Shown here: piece after piece, positions 50,113 through 59,035 of the stretch
Layout of the letters: each line of letters starts with the position of its first letter
Position numbering within the stretch: position 1 is the stretch's first letter
DNA from: JACCXG01 sp963750935
Lineage (GTDB): Bacteria; Acidobacteriota; Vicinamibacteria; Vicinamibacterales; 2-12-FULL-66-21
NCBI GenBank assembly: GCA_963750935.1
Contig: CAVVSR010000014.1
Coordinates: 62,001 to 126,000 of the forward strand
Direction: 5' to 3'
DNA length: 64,000 bases
Translations under genes and position numbers: made by a program
Notes under the pieces: model-generated
The model's input: only the letters and a program-made list of their open reading frames with translations
What the model was told of the DNA's origin: nothing
Databases searched by the model: none

Positions 50113-50469
50113 TCACTGTGCGCTGATGTGCAGCGGCACCATGCCGCTGAACCGCACTGTCGCCGCGTCCACCGCGGCCGCATACCTGCGCAACGATTGC
50201 GCAGCGGGCCGCTCGAGCGGCAGGAACTCCAGGCCGACGTGATGGCGGTCGCCGGCGCCAGCGAGCCGCGCACAGCGCGCGACCCTCACGTAGTCCCTAT
50301 AGGTCGTTCCCTCGATCGTCACGGTCAGCACCGCGACGGCGCCGGCTGGAAGGGGGGAGGTGCTTTCCAGCAGGCAGCCGCCGCGGCTGACTTCCACCAG
50401 GCCGACTGTCACATGGCGATCGAGCAGTCCCACGACATCGGGCGTCAGAATCGCCGACAGAAATTCCAT
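50113..50469 (-). CDS. PilZ-domain protein
   Basis: About 118 residues. ATG 50469 overlaps the stop of the gene upstream (TGATG). A single PilZ-like beta-barrel: VTVGLVEVSRGGCLLES resembles the (D/N)xSxxG cyclic-di-GMP motif, but Glu replaces the first Asp/Asn and no RxxxR is seen at the N-terminus. YVRVARCARLAGAGDRHHVGLEFLPL is the common second half. It may be a degenerate receptor that pairs with the protein encoded upstream. It lies directly upstream of the Flp pilins. Confidence 0.75.
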   Translation of the reverse strand: MEFLSAILTPDVVGLLDRHVTVGLVEVSRGGCLLESTSPLPAGAVAVLTVTIEGTTYRDYVRVARCARLAGAGDRHHVGLEFLPLERPAAQSLRRYAAAVDAATVRFSGMVPLHISAQ

Positions 50470-50780
50470 CACTCGCCTCGCTCCGCCGCCGCGCGCCGGT
50501 CGGGGACCGGCGAGATGATCTCGAGCCGCAGGCGGTGACGCAGGGCGCCCTGGACAATCTGGGGCTGGCTCTCGGCGACTCTCACCACGAACTCCATCTG
50601 GCCGGCGCCGTTCACTAGCGCCAGCGTCAACTCTTCGCCCACGACGCCGGGCGCGTCGCTGAGTACCGCGAGGTCTCTCGTGCGGTCTCCAGCCTGCACC
50701 GTCACGTCGCGTGAGATGCGCAACCGGCCATCCAGCGGCGCGGCCCCTCGAAATCGCTGATACGCTCGTCGGCCGCTCAC
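50469..50780 (-). CDS. Small PilZ-like protein
   Basis: 103 residues from GTG 50780 preceded by GGAGGGCGA. The N-terminus SGRRAYQRFRG holds an RxxxR-type basic motif as in PilZ domains, and the rest (DLAVLSDAPGVVGEELTLAL, FVVRVAESQPQIV) fits a small beta-barrel, though the DxSxxG site is poor. Coupled by TGATG to the second PilZ-type gene. The two could act together, one carrying the basic motif and the other the second half. Assignment moderate. Confidence 0.6.
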   Translation of the reverse strand: MSGRRAYQRFRGAAPLDGRLRISRDVTVQAGDRTRDLAVLSDAPGVVGEELTLALVNGAGQMEFVVRVAESQPQIVQGALRHRLRLEIISPVPDRRAAAERGE

Positions 50781-51220
50781 TCGCCCTCCGCTGTCGTCAC
50801 GCCGTTTGCGCCGGGCCGGGGCGTGCTGTCGAGCCTCTCGTCTGCCTTCGCCCCATCGCGTCCCACGCCTTCCTATATCGCAATGGGAGTACCCAAACTC
50901 ATCAGGCGGATGATGTGCCGTATCTACTTGAAACTAAGTGGTTTGTCGTCGAGGTGGGAAACAGGCGTGCCTGGCCGGGGTGGTGGGTCTTGTGCCCGGC
51001 GGCATAACAACGTCCACGAAACGAAGACTTCTCTCGTTTCCGGTGCTGCCGAGCCACGACGCTGTGATCCTGTTTACGCTCTCGTAACTGGGCAGGCAAC
51101 TAATGACAGCGCGCGACGGCTGCCTCACGCGCCGTAACCGTATTCAGATGTGTAAGATGGCGAGCGTGTGGGTGAACGGCCGGGTTTTGGCGCGATAATT
51201 GGCGGCCATCGAACAGGGGA
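50781..51220. other. 440-base gap; possible structured leader, nothing firm
   Basis: Separates the response regulator gene from the PilZ pair on the same strand. It has several pairing segments on the minus strand, for example gaaacga...tcgtttc (around 51020-51045) and gccgccgggc...gcccggcgg-type stretches, and no convincing ORF. It may be a structured leader or hold the promoter of the PilZ pair. It does not match the cyclic-di-GMP riboswitch consensus known to me. Confidence 0.4.
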
Positions 51221-51850
51221 TCAGTACCCTTCGCGCCGGAGATACTGCAGCAGCTCGTGGCGGCCGCTCACGCCCAGCTTCTGATAGACATGATGAGCGT
51301 GGATCTTGACGGTGCCGATGGTGAGCCCAAAGCGCCGTGCGATCTCTTCGTTCTCGTACTGGCTGGCCAGCAGGCGCAGGACTTCCAGCTCACGGGCAGT
51401 GAGCCGGTCCGCAAGCGACTGCTCGACGCTGGCGCGCTGAGCCAGCCGTTCCGACAGGTTCTGTCCCTCGACAGTCAGCCACTGGCCGCCCGAATGAACG
51501 GTCCGAATGGCGTCCTCCAGCATGCGCGGCGCCATCGCCTTGAGAACCACGCCGCGCGCTCCGAGCCGTACCGCTTCGAGAAGATCCTCCTCGCTGTCTG
51601 TCGCGGTCAGCACGACGACATGCGGCGCACTGCGTCCCGTGAGCGCGCGCAACAGACTGAAGCCGTCGCCCTCTCGCAGTTTGAGATCGAGAACAAGGAC
51701 ATCGGGGCGCAAGGTGTCGATGGCCTGAAGGCCTTCTTCGACCGTCGCGCATTTGGCCAGGACCTCGAAGCGGCCGTCGAGGGTCAGTAACTGCTCGAGG
51801 CCGTCGAGCAGAAATGGATGGTCGTCGACGAGAACGAGTGAAATCGTCAT
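51221..51850 (-). CDS. NarL/LuxR-type response regulator
   Basis: 209 residues from ATG 51850. The receiver domain has VLVDDHPFLLDGLEQLL with the acidic pair, phosphoacceptor in DVLVLDLKLREGDG near residue 52, and VVVLTATDSEEDL. The C-terminal LuxR helix-turn-helix is LTARELEVLRLLASQYENEEIARRFGLTIGTVKIHAHHVYQKLGV. It starts four bases after the sensor kinase stop, so the two form a cognate pair. It precedes the PilZ and Tad genes on the same strand. Confidence 0.93.
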   Translation of the reverse strand: MTISLVLVDDHPFLLDGLEQLLTLDGRFEVLAKCATVEEGLQAIDTLRPDVLVLDLKLREGDGFSLLRALTGRSAPHVVVLTATDSEEDLLEAVRLGARGVVLKAMAPRMLEDAIRTVHSGGQWLTVEGQNLSERLAQRASVEQSLADRLTARELEVLRLLASQYENEEIARRFGLTIGTVKIHAHHVYQKLGVSGRHELLQYLRREGY

Positions 51851-51854
51851 GGGT

Positions 51855-53576
51855 TCAGATCGAGGCCTGAGCAACCGGCAGGGTGATCCTCACCGTCGAA
51901 CCTGACCTGCTGGACTGGATGAGCAATTCACCGCGGAGCTCCGTGACGCGCTCTCTGAGCGTGACCGGCCCTGCATCGAGGGCCGCGAGCGCGGCGAGGT
52001 CGTGGGACACCGATGAAGTCGAAGCCCTTTCCATTATCGATAATCTCGGTGACGATTGACGCTCCGTGCGTCGCCAGCATCACACGAACAGTAGTCGCAT
52101 TCGCGTGTCTCGCGGCATTGAGCACTCCCTCCTGGACCATCAACAGCAGTTGTTGTTTCAAGTCCTGAGGCAGATCATTCACGGACGGAGCAACCTGAAA
52201 CGCGATCGTCACGTTCCACTGTTCGCCAACGCGATCGCCGAACGCCTCCAGCCGCTTCGCGAGCGGTTCGTTCAGCGCTTCCGTCATGTCCCGCGAGCGC
52301 GGTCGCAACCCCTTGATCAGTCCGCGAATTTCCCGCTCACTTTGTTCGAGCTGACGCTGCACCTCTTCGATGGTGCGTTTGGCAGCGCGAGGATCGCGGT
52401 CGAGCACGCGGCTGATGATCTCGAGTTGTACGCCGCTGCCCGCCAGCGATTGCAGGACGTTATCGTGGAGGTCTTGCGCCACGCGCAGCCGCTCGTTGAG
52501 CGCAGCGGTTTCGCGGTGACTCTCGGCGAGGTAGGCGCTCTCCAGGCGGGAGGCGGCAATGCGCGCGACAAGGTCGCCCACGACCAGATCGTCGATCCGC
52601 ATGGGTCGTCGGCCGACCCAGAAGAGGCGACCTGTGACGAGGCCGCCGACGATCGGTGACGACTGTACGGCGCGCATGCCGAAGCGCTCCCGCAGCGCCT
52701 CGTTAATCGGTGGTCCCGTCAGTCTGTCTGAAACGCCCCTTGTGCCAGAAATCCACACGGCCCGCGCGGTCAGAGGCGTCCGAAGCCTGAAAACTCGCGC
52801 TGCCGAGCGAGGCGATCACCACGGGCTCGTAGGTGTCTCGTCGCTCGCGACTGGTCTCGATGCCACGCGTGCCACGCCAGGCGACGTTGACGTGCTCCTC
52901 ATCGCGCTCCTGCCAGACCAGCACGATCTGCGGGGCGGGCAGGATCTCATTCGCCCGCTCGATGATGTCGACGACCGCTTCGGTTCCATCGTGCGGAATC
53001 AGGTGCGGCCACGAGGCGAAGCGAAGGACCTCGCGCAGAGTTCTGGTGTGGACGGAGCTCACATACGCGAGCAGTGCACCGATGACCGCCAGTTGCACGA
53101 TTCTGATCACGAAGCGGTCGGACTGAAAGCCCGGATTGGTGAGGACCTCGATACCCCCCGCTCAGCGCGTACGCGGCAAGCGCAGCGGCGGCCGTCAACA
53201 GCGCCCCTTTGGCTTCCCACCGGAGGGCGCCACAAATCACGGAGAAGACGAAGTACACGTAAAACGGACTCGACGTGCCTTCGGTCAGGAGCAAGATGAT
53301 CGAAAAGATTCCGAGATCGAAGAGGTGGCCACCGAGGGCCCACCCTCTCGAGAAATCAATCGGCTTCCAGACGAGCGCGAGCGTTGCGGCGCTGTGAATC
53401 AGGTAGGCGACCAGCAGGGCGTAGGTCAGAGTTTCATATTCGGAGGGGGTCGCCGGATCGAGCCAGATGGCGAACAGCGCACCGACCGCCAGGACGACGC
53501 GGGCACCGGCGATCACCCATTCGATACGAGCGCGGGGCGGATAGTCCGGGTGGACCTGAGATGCGGGTGGACCCAT
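51855..53576 (-). CDS. NarX-like sensor histidine kinase (three frame breaks)
   Basis: About 575 residues. N-terminal block of about five TM helices (IAGARVVLAVGALFAIWL to QLAVIGALLAYVSSV), a GAF-like sensor region (WISGTRGVSDRLTGPPINEALRERF), then a HisKA_3 domain with the phospho-His in VAQDLHDNVLQSLAGSG, and the ATP-binding domain (QEGVLNAARHANATTVRV, DNGKGF) ending in LRERVTELRGELLIQSSRSG. Breaks are near 53155 (six-C run), 52796 (repaired by one GC: GSARVFRLRTPL) and 52008. Restoring the last frame adds the final 45 residues. Signal unknown. Confidence 0.86.
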
Positions 53577-53871
53577 TCAGTCGAACACCGACTCACGAAA
53601 AGGACACAGGAATCATACCGTGACGGCTCGAAGTCGCCGCGCCGGCCGCCTTTCGGCACACCCGGAGGCGTCAACGACCAAGCGATGCTGATATTAGTCT
53701 GGCCGGGCAGAGACTTGTCGAACCCGGCACCAAACCGTCCACGGCTACATCCGTTCGGATATATACCGGCAGAGTAAGGCTTTGCACACGATTTCGCACA
53801 CTGGCGCCGGGCCCTGCCGGAGACGGCACCCGCCTTGTAATCTGGTGATTGACACAAATCAAGGAGAAGGC
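53577..53871. other. 295-base gap between divergent genes
   Basis: Holds the upstream regions of the kinase (minus) and of the small protein (plus). A tatata box at about 53759 could be a -10 element. A -24/-12-like match on the plus strand at about 53803 has the wrong spacing. Nothing firm. Confidence 0.4.
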
Positions 53872-54132
53872 ATGTCAGGATTCGACGCCCCCCGGCCCGG
53901 ATACAACTCGAGGCGCGCGCAAGATTGGGTGCCGTGCCTGGATCGCCGGCAAGCAACCGATCGACGCGGTGGACCTGCGCGTGGCGGCCGCCGCATCACT
54001 GACGCGCCACAGGAGCCGCTCGTAGCGGCTGTGTCGAAACCGCAAGTCCGTCAGCTGGATTGGTTCGGCCTGTGGGTCGCGGCGACGAAGCTGCAGGCGA
54101 CGTTCCGCCACATGCGGCTGCACATGTGGTAG
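53872..54132 (+). CDS. Small basic hypothetical protein
   Basis: 86 residues from ATG 53872, with AAGGAGAAGG directly upstream, the best ribosome site on this strand. Rich in Arg (SRRAQDWVPCLDRRQATDRR) with a C-terminal amphipathic segment (LDWFGLWVAATKLQATFRHM). No signal peptide and no family recognised. It is monocistronic and followed by a strong terminator at 54174. The strong start signals and terminator support expression, perhaps as a stress-type small protein; function unknown. Confidence 0.6.
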   Translation: MSGFDAPRPGYNSRRAQDWVPCLDRRQATDRRGGPARGGRRITDAPQEPLVAAVSKPQVRQLDWFGLWVAATKLQATFRHMRLHMW

Positions 54133-54180
54133 ACAGAAAAGGCAAAGGGAAAAGGCAAAAGGGAAAAGGCAAAGGCAGAC
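54128..54180. repeat. 7-base array (aaaggca/aagggaa)
   Basis: aaaggca, aagggaa, aaggcaa, aagggaa, aaggcaa and aggcaga run without interruption into the left arm of the terminator stem at 54174. The heptamer period continues into the stem itself (aggcaga, cgggaga). Confidence 0.75.
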
Positions 54181-54213
54181 GGGAGACGTTCACATCTCCC
54201 GTCTGCCTTTTTT
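54174..54213 (+). terminator. Intrinsic terminator
   Basis: ggcagacgggaga / tctcccgtctgcc, a perfect 13-base stem with an eight-base loop, is followed by six T. The A-rich run on the left could also serve the convergent gene on the minus strand. Confidence 0.92.
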
Positions 54214-54231
54214 GCGTCCGGAGGGTCGCTG

Positions 54232-55107
54232 TCAGAAGCCGACGATGAACTTCAATCGGAACGTGGTACCACCGAGATTGTCTTCCTGAAAGACTGCCGA
54301 GATCCCTGTTTCACCGAGCACGTCGGGCACCGCGGTCCACTGCGCCTCTCCCGCGACGCCGAGCCACCGGGTCAGCGAATATTCAACGCCTCCCACGACG
54401 TGATAGCCGAGACCGGATTCTTCAATGCTCCCGGCCGCGGGCAGTGAGGGCGATTCCTCCGTCAGCGTGTGCCAGCCGATCCCGGCGCCGAAATATGGTG
54501 CGAATGGGCCGGACGTTGCCGACCGATACCCGGCCGTGACCTGGATCGGCCTCAGCGTGATCAGCGCGGTGCTGTCCAATGTGAACACCTGCTCGCCGGA
54601 GACCAGCGCTCGAGAGCCGGTGTCGCGGAAGCGATCGACGCTCACCTGAGCGAACGCGCCGTTCGGAAAGACGATCTGTCCGCCGCCGCCGAACACGGAA
54701 CCGACCCAGCTTCCGAGGATGGTCTCGAAACTGTCCCGGGCATCGAAGAGGGTGCCGCCGCCGTGCGCGAAGCCCCGCACCTGGAGACGCCCCGGCCGCT
54801 TCGGTTTGGCCGACGGCGCCGCTACAGCCGCGCCGCCTTCGACGTATTGCTCGTGCAGCCAGCCGCGCTTCCACGCGGCGTCAGCGGCTGGCGCCGCAAC
54901 CAGCAGCCATTTGCCCTGCCGATCGAGGACCTGCACCGCGTCGCCGGCCTTGACCGTGCCGACGCTGATGCCGTCGCCGCGCGGTTGCTCCAGGACCACT
55001 GCCTGCCGCCTGACGCGGACCGTCGTCTGGTCCTGTGCCGCGGCCATACCCGGGAACGTCGTTAACGTGAGCGCAAGAATCGCAACCAGCTGAAATCGGT
55101 TGTTCAT
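54232..55107 (-). CDS. Exported protein with SH3b-like domain and outer-membrane beta-barrel
   Basis: 291 residues from ATG 55107 with a signal peptide ending AAAQD. Residues 28-90 form a bacterial SH3-type domain (VRVRRQAVVLEQPRGDGISV, AGDAVQVLDRQGKWLLVAA), and residues 105-291 an eight-strand barrel of the OmpW/OmpA-like type (LQVRGFAHGGGTLFDARDSF, APYFGAGIGWHTL, GLGYHVVGGVEYSLTRW, TFRLKFIVGF) ending in Phe. The SH3 part may bind peptidoglycan. Last gene of the three-gene envelope operon. Confidence 0.78.
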   Translation of the reverse strand: MNNRFQLVAILALTLTTFPGMAAAQDQTTVRVRRQAVVLEQPRGDGISVGTVKAGDAVQVLDRQGKWLLVAAPAADAAWKRGWLHEQYVEGGAAVAAPSAKPKRPGRLQVRGFAHGGGTLFDARDSFETILGSWVGSVFGGGGQIVFPNGAFAQVSVDRFRDTGSRALVSGEQVFTLDSTALITLRPIQVTAGYRSATSGPFAPYFGAGIGWHTLTEESPSLPAAGSIEESGLGYHVVGGVEYSLTRWLGVAGEAQWTAVPDVLGETGISAVFQEDNLGGTTFRLKFIVGF

Positions 55108-55123
55108 GGCAGTATCGGCCTCG

Positions 55124-56119
55124 TTACTTTCCCGCACCGTTCGGCGTGTCGAGCAGTTTCAAATATTGAGGCGCGATCGCGCGCAAGGGCTGCGGCGCCA
55201 CAACGGCGGCGGGTCCGGACAGCCGATCGAACGACATGACGGTGCGCCCGCTGCCCTGTCCTCCCTGATCGCCGCTACCGGTGAAGACACCGCTGACGAT
55301 CTGCACGTTTCCACCATTGTTGACGAGCACGGTGTAGTTGGTCCGGCCGACGCCGCAGCTGCTCCAGTAATCGACGCGAACCGTATAGGCACCGCGCGGC
55401 GCCCGCCCGGTGGGCCACGTGATGTTCTCGTTGCGTACGCCGTCGATCCGGCAGCCGGCGTTCGAGTCGAGATCCAGCGTGCCGCCGCTGGCGGCCTCGC
55501 GGCGGCTGTAGAAGACCTCCTCGCCGCCGGGTGCGACGACATGCAGATCGACGTCGCTGTCGGCGTCCCAGGAGAGCGTGACCTGGATGTCGCCCGTGCC
55601 GACCTGCGTCACGCTGGTGGTGAATCCGACATATGGACCAACCGCTCCCGCCGGAGCCGCAACCGCAAACTGCAGATCGAATTCGGTGAGCCCGATGCTC
55701 TGTGGATACGTCAGGAGGACGGTCGCGGAGGTTTGCGCCGACGGCAGCCGAATCTCGTAGTAGCCGTCGATGCCGCCGCCGCTATCGCCGATCAGGCCAA
55801 CGCTGCGCCCGCCCACGAACACGAACACGGTATCGAACGGCGCGTCGGCCGAAATCGAGACGCTCTGCGTCCCGCCGTTGATGACCCGCTGATTCCCTGA
55901 GGCCGTGATCCGCGGACCGCCACTGGATACTGGCGCGGAGCCATTCCTGCGGACTCCGCTGGCGTCGTCGGCAGACGCCGACGCCGCGATGTTGTCGATG
56001 GCCAGTCTCTGCACGCCGGAAGGGAAGAGCGGCGAGTTCACGGACTCGCGAGTGCATCCCGCCAGTGCCAGGCACGTCAGTCCCAGCCCCAGTACTGTCG
56101 TCGAACGCAGCAGTACCAC
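55124..56119 (-). CDS. Lipoprotein with DUF2135-like domain
   Basis: About 331 residues from GTG 56119 after GGAGATATTTCA. The lipobox is LALAGC. Two beta domains follow: residues about 60-160 (GPRITASGNQRVINGGTQSV, VFVFVGGRSVGLIGD) and a DUF2135/YfaP-like domain (VTLSWDADSDVDLHVVAPGG, YSRREAASGGTLDLDSNAGC, RGAYTVRVDYWSSCGV). The DSDVDLHV core and SNAGC are the family marks. It is an outer-membrane or periplasmic lipoprotein of unknown role. Between the GYWKNH protein gene and the SH3/barrel gene in one direction. Confidence 0.8.
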   Translation of the reverse strand: MVLLRSTTVLGLGLTCLALAGCTRESVNSPLFPSGVQRLAIDNIAASASADDASGVRRNGSAPVSSGGPRITASGNQRVINGGTQSVSISADAPFDTVFVFVGGRSVGLIGDSGGGIDGYYEIRLPSAQTSATVLLTYPQSIGLTEFDLQFAVAAPAGAVGPYVGFTTSVTQVGTGDIQVTLSWDADSDVDLHVVAPGGEEVFYSRREAASGGTLDLDSNAGCRIDGVRNENITWPTGRAPRGAYTVRVDYWSSCGVGRTNYTVLVNNGGNVQIVSGVFTGSGDQGGQGSGRTVMSFDRLSGPAAVVAPQPLRAIAPQYLKLLDTPNGAGK

Positions 56120-56270
56120 TGAAATATCTCCTGATTTGCCGGCCGTCCGGGCCGGCCGCGTCACGTCGTCACTCGTACCTGAACGAAGATCGACCGCGGC
56201 GAAGCGCTCGCCGCGGTCGACGACCCGGCACCGTGCCGGGTGGTTCGCCAAGAGAGGTTGTTGCAGATGC

Positions 56271-57147
56271 TTACTGAACCTCGCCGTAGCCGCAGAATGG
56301 GCTGCCGTGATTGGCGACGTCGAGCTGCTGCTCGAGCGCGAGCATCGTGGCGGAATCTCCTGAAGCCAGCGCCGCGTTCACCAACTCGATCACCTCCGAC
56401 GCCGTCCACTGATAGGTGATGCCGGAGTGGACGCTGTTCAGCAGCGCCGCGACCGCGTTCCGAAGCAGGATTTCCGCTTTCTCGACAGGCGTGTTACCGC
56501 CTTTGAACTTCAGCGCGTCCTCGAAGGTCTTGTTGGCGAGTGCACCGGCGAAGCTGCCGAGGGCGAACGCGCTGCCAAGCGTGCTGTCCACCGTGTAGGC
56601 CGTCGGCCACACGGACGTGTGGTTCTTCCAGTAGCCATGACTGCAGCCCGCGAATACCGAGAGCGCGACGGGGCACGTGACGGTGACGGTCACCGGGCGA
56701 ACGACCTCGAGAACGTCGTTGCCGAAGTTGGTGCCGGACCCGGCGAGCGTGCTGAACGTCTCGTCGAGCGTGTAGGTGGCGCACGGGGCGGCGCCATCGA
56801 CATTGACGACGACCGTCTTCGAGTAGCCATCCGCGAGCGGTCACCGGCGTCTGGGTGTAGTTTCTCGTCTTGTCGAGATCGATCGCGGCGAGGGCCTCGC
56901 AGCTCACGGTGCCGTCGCCATGGATCGACCACTCGGCGCAATACGACACGCTCGGCGGATTCCTGGCGCCGACTTTTCCGGCGATACTGTCGATGCTCGC
57001 CTGGAAGCTGCCGGCTTCGCCTTGCACGATACTGAGATTGTTCGGCGTGACCGACACACTGAGGATCTCTCCTGCTGACAACACCGTACCCGCAACAGCG
57101 AGCACGCACGCCGTCGAGACCGCTGCTCCGAGTTTACTGAGGCGCAT
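56271..57147 (-). CDS. Secreted GYWKNH-motif protein (frame break at about 56832)
   Basis: About 292 residues from ATG 57147, AAGGAG eight bases upstream, with a signal peptide (VSTACVLAVAGTVLSAG). The N-terminal half is an Ig-like beta domain (LSVSVTPNNLSIVQGEAGSF). The C-terminal half has CSHGYWKNHTSVWP, a motif found in many secreted bacterial proteins of unknown role, followed by helices (ALGSFAGALANKTFEDALKF and ILLRNAVAALLNSVHSGITY) and the end CGYGEVQ. The break at ccgcgag (56830-56836) is repaired by one GC (TARADGYSKTVVV). First gene of an operon with a -24/-12 element upstream. Confidence 0.78.
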
Positions 57148-57368
57148 TTCTGGCTCCTTGCGTTGTTTGAGACTGCGCGCGTGCTGGGGACTCGCGCGCA
57201 AGCCGGAGACACCGTTCCGGCTGCATCTGTCAAACGCAAGCTCAGCGCCACAAGCTCTGCCTTGCCGGAATAACCAAATCTGCGCCCATTATTCGAGTTT
57301 TTCGACGAATCGTCCGATCGCGCTTCAGGGTCCCACCCTGAAGATCGATGCCTTTGTTGTGGCGACGG
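57148..57368. other. 221-base upstream region of the envelope operon
   Basis: Contains the -24/-12 element at 57235-57250 and a short gggtcccaccctgaa dyad near 57330. No ORF that I can support. Confidence 0.5.
57235..57250 (-). promoter_or_regulatory. Possible sigma-54 (-24/-12) promoter of the GYWKNH operon
   Basis: On the minus strand the sequence reads TGGCGCTGAGCTTGCG. GG and GC are exactly 10 bases apart and both TGGC and TTGC cores are complete; the A of TGGCAC is G. Transcription would begin near 57223, about 76 bases before ATG 57147. The chance rate of this eight-base core is about two or three per window of this size, so position is the main support. Confidence 0.5.
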
Positions 57369-57680
57369 TCACAGATCGCCGGTCGCGAATACTCCTTGAA
57401 CGACGCCCTCGTGCTGCTCTTCCGCGAAGTGCTGCAGCAGTGCCTCGTCCAGCATCGCGCGCAGATCCTCGACTGGCGCCAGGCCGGTGAACAGGTGCAG
57501 CAACACGCGTTTTCTGCTCGGTCCCGAAGTCGGGATCGCCTCCACGCGCAACAGCAGCCGTGCATCCCGGTTCTCCGGAGATTGCTGAACAGCGACCCAG
57601 TTCAGCGTGAACGCGTAGCGCGTTTCGCCTATCGAGCACGAATGACGATTGACGACGGAGTGAAGAACGTCGTATCTCAC
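57369..57680 (-). CDS. Hypothetical protein
   Basis: About 103 residues if GTG 57680 is the start (AGAGG nine bases upstream); the frame is open to 57770. The sequence RYAFTLNWVAVQQSPENRDARLLLRVEA and LLHLFTGLAPVEDLRAMLDEALLQHFAEEQ reads like a compact alpha/beta protein with normal composition, unlike the shadows around it. No family recognised. It stands alone between the envelope operon and the hydrolase gene. Confidence 0.45.
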   Translation of the reverse strand: MRYDVLHSVVNRHSCSIGETRYAFTLNWVAVQQSPENRDARLLLRVEAIPTSGPSRKRVLLHLFTGLAPVEDLRAMLDEALLQHFAEEQHEGVVQGVFATGDL

Positions 57681-57912
57681 GGCACTAGTCCTCTGGTTTG
57701 GGAAGGTGCCCTGTCTCGAAGCAAGCTCTGGTCCGCTCGGAATTGGGCCTGGAATTGCGATGTCGAGCACAGTCCGCTTCGCCGGCTGTCCCGGCCTGGC
57801 ACACGGCCTGGCGCGCAGGACTATCTATCTCGTTGATCCGATGTGGTTTGGTGACGTTGTTTCGAAATGGCGCAGCCAGAACCGAAACGGCACACGTGAA
57901 CGGGATCTCAGT

Positions 57913-58929
57913 TCACAGATGCGTCTTCAGAAAATCGAGGATCGCCACGCGTCCTTCGGGCGTCTCCATGTGCCCGACGTCGTAGCGGAGCAGCTTCCAC
58001 CGTTCGGGATGGCCATGTTCGGCGTAGACGCGCGTGAGCTCGCGGTCGATGATGTCGAGGCCTTCGACCGGCGTCAGCGTGTCCTGGGTGCCGGCCAGGC
58101 CGAGGTGCGCGCGCGGGGCGATCAGCGCGTTGATCTGCGAGGTCGTGAACGACTTCAAGAGGCCCGGGACGTAGTAGTAGACGCCGTGGCCCGACAGGCC
58201 CTTCTTCGCGAGCAGCGTGTGGAAGTCGGTGAGGCAGCAGATGTCGACGGTGACCTTCACGCGTTCGTCGAGGGCGGCCAGCCACCACGCCATCGTGCTG
58301 CCCATCGAGATCCCAAGGGTTCCGATCCGGCCGGCATCGACGTCGTCGCGCGCGGCGAGGATGTCGAGCGCGCGCATGCTGTCGTAGACCATCATGCCCC
58401 ACAGCACCTGCCCCTGCCAGAGCATGGCCTTGAACATGTCGGCTTCGGTCGTGTGGCTGCGCTCACCGAATACCCAGTGATCGATCGCCATCGCGACGTA
58501 GCCGAGATCGGTCAGCGCCTTCGCGTACGGGACCGGCTGAAGGTAGCTGCGCCCGTTCACGAACTCGAGCTTGCCGATCTTGTAGCCGCCGCCGTGCGAG
58601 TGGTTGAAGAGCACGGCGGGCCGCCGTCCCGCGGGCGCGGCAGGCCGGGCCACGTAGGCGGGCACCGGCTCGATGCCGTTGAGGTCGAGCTCCCAGGTCT
58701 CGAGGATGTAGCCATCACGCGCGGTCTCGTCCCGCTTCGTGGTGGTGACGCGGCGTCGGCGGTCCGGCAGGTCGCCGAGCAGGGCGTAGAGGTCGCGGCG
58801 CCGGGCGGTGGGCGAAGTCGTCATGTCAGCGGCCGGCGTGCGCGGCTGTTGCGCGAACCGCAACGGTGGCCATGCGGCCAGGCCGCCAAGAGCAAGGACA
58901 TCGCGCCGCCGCCACGCATCCGTCGCCAT
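57913..58929 (-). CDS. Exported alpha/beta hydrolase (dienelactone hydrolase/acetyl xylan esterase-like)
   Basis: 338 residues from ATG 58929 with GGAG six bases upstream. A Tat-like leader (WRRRDVLALGGLAAW) is followed by an alpha/beta hydrolase core: VLFNHSHGGG (oxyanion-type region), GYVAMAIDHWVFGER, the nucleophile elbow GTLGISMGSTMAWW with Ser in GISMGS, ALIAPRAHLGLAGTQDTLTP holding the likely acid, and the His in YDVGHMETPEG. Such exported esterases often remove acyl groups from glycans. It is divergent from the catalase-like gene at 59036. Confidence 0.87.
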   Translation of the reverse strand: MATDAWRRRDVLALGGLAAWPPLRFAQQPRTPAADMTTSPTARRRDLYALLGDLPDRRRRVTTTKRDETARDGYILETWELDLNGIEPVPAYVARPAAPAGRRPAVLFNHSHGGGYKIGKLEFVNGRSYLQPVPYAKALTDLGYVAMAIDHWVFGERSHTTEADMFKAMLWQGQVLWGMMVYDSMRALDILAARDDVDAGRIGTLGISMGSTMAWWLAALDERVKVTVDICCLTDFHTLLAKKGLSGHGVYYYVPGLLKSFTTSQINALIAPRAHLGLAGTQDTLTPVEGLDIIDRELTRVYAEHGHPERWKLLRYDVGHMETPEGRVAILDFLKTHL

Positions 58930-59035
58930 ACCTGACTCCTCTGTAAACGCTGCGGACCTTACCACACGCGCGGTATCCTTCGGCACGGGCGGCGGACTGG
59001 TCGCGGCCGGCAGAAGGAGAGACAGGAGGAGACAC

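Noticed and set aside
50960..51120. Cyclic-di-GMP riboswitch
   Set aside because: Attractive next to PilZ genes, but the conserved GEMM core is absent.
53803..53818. -24/-12 element upstream of the small protein at 53872
   Set aside because: GG and GC are 11 bases apart, not 10, and the TTGC core is incomplete.
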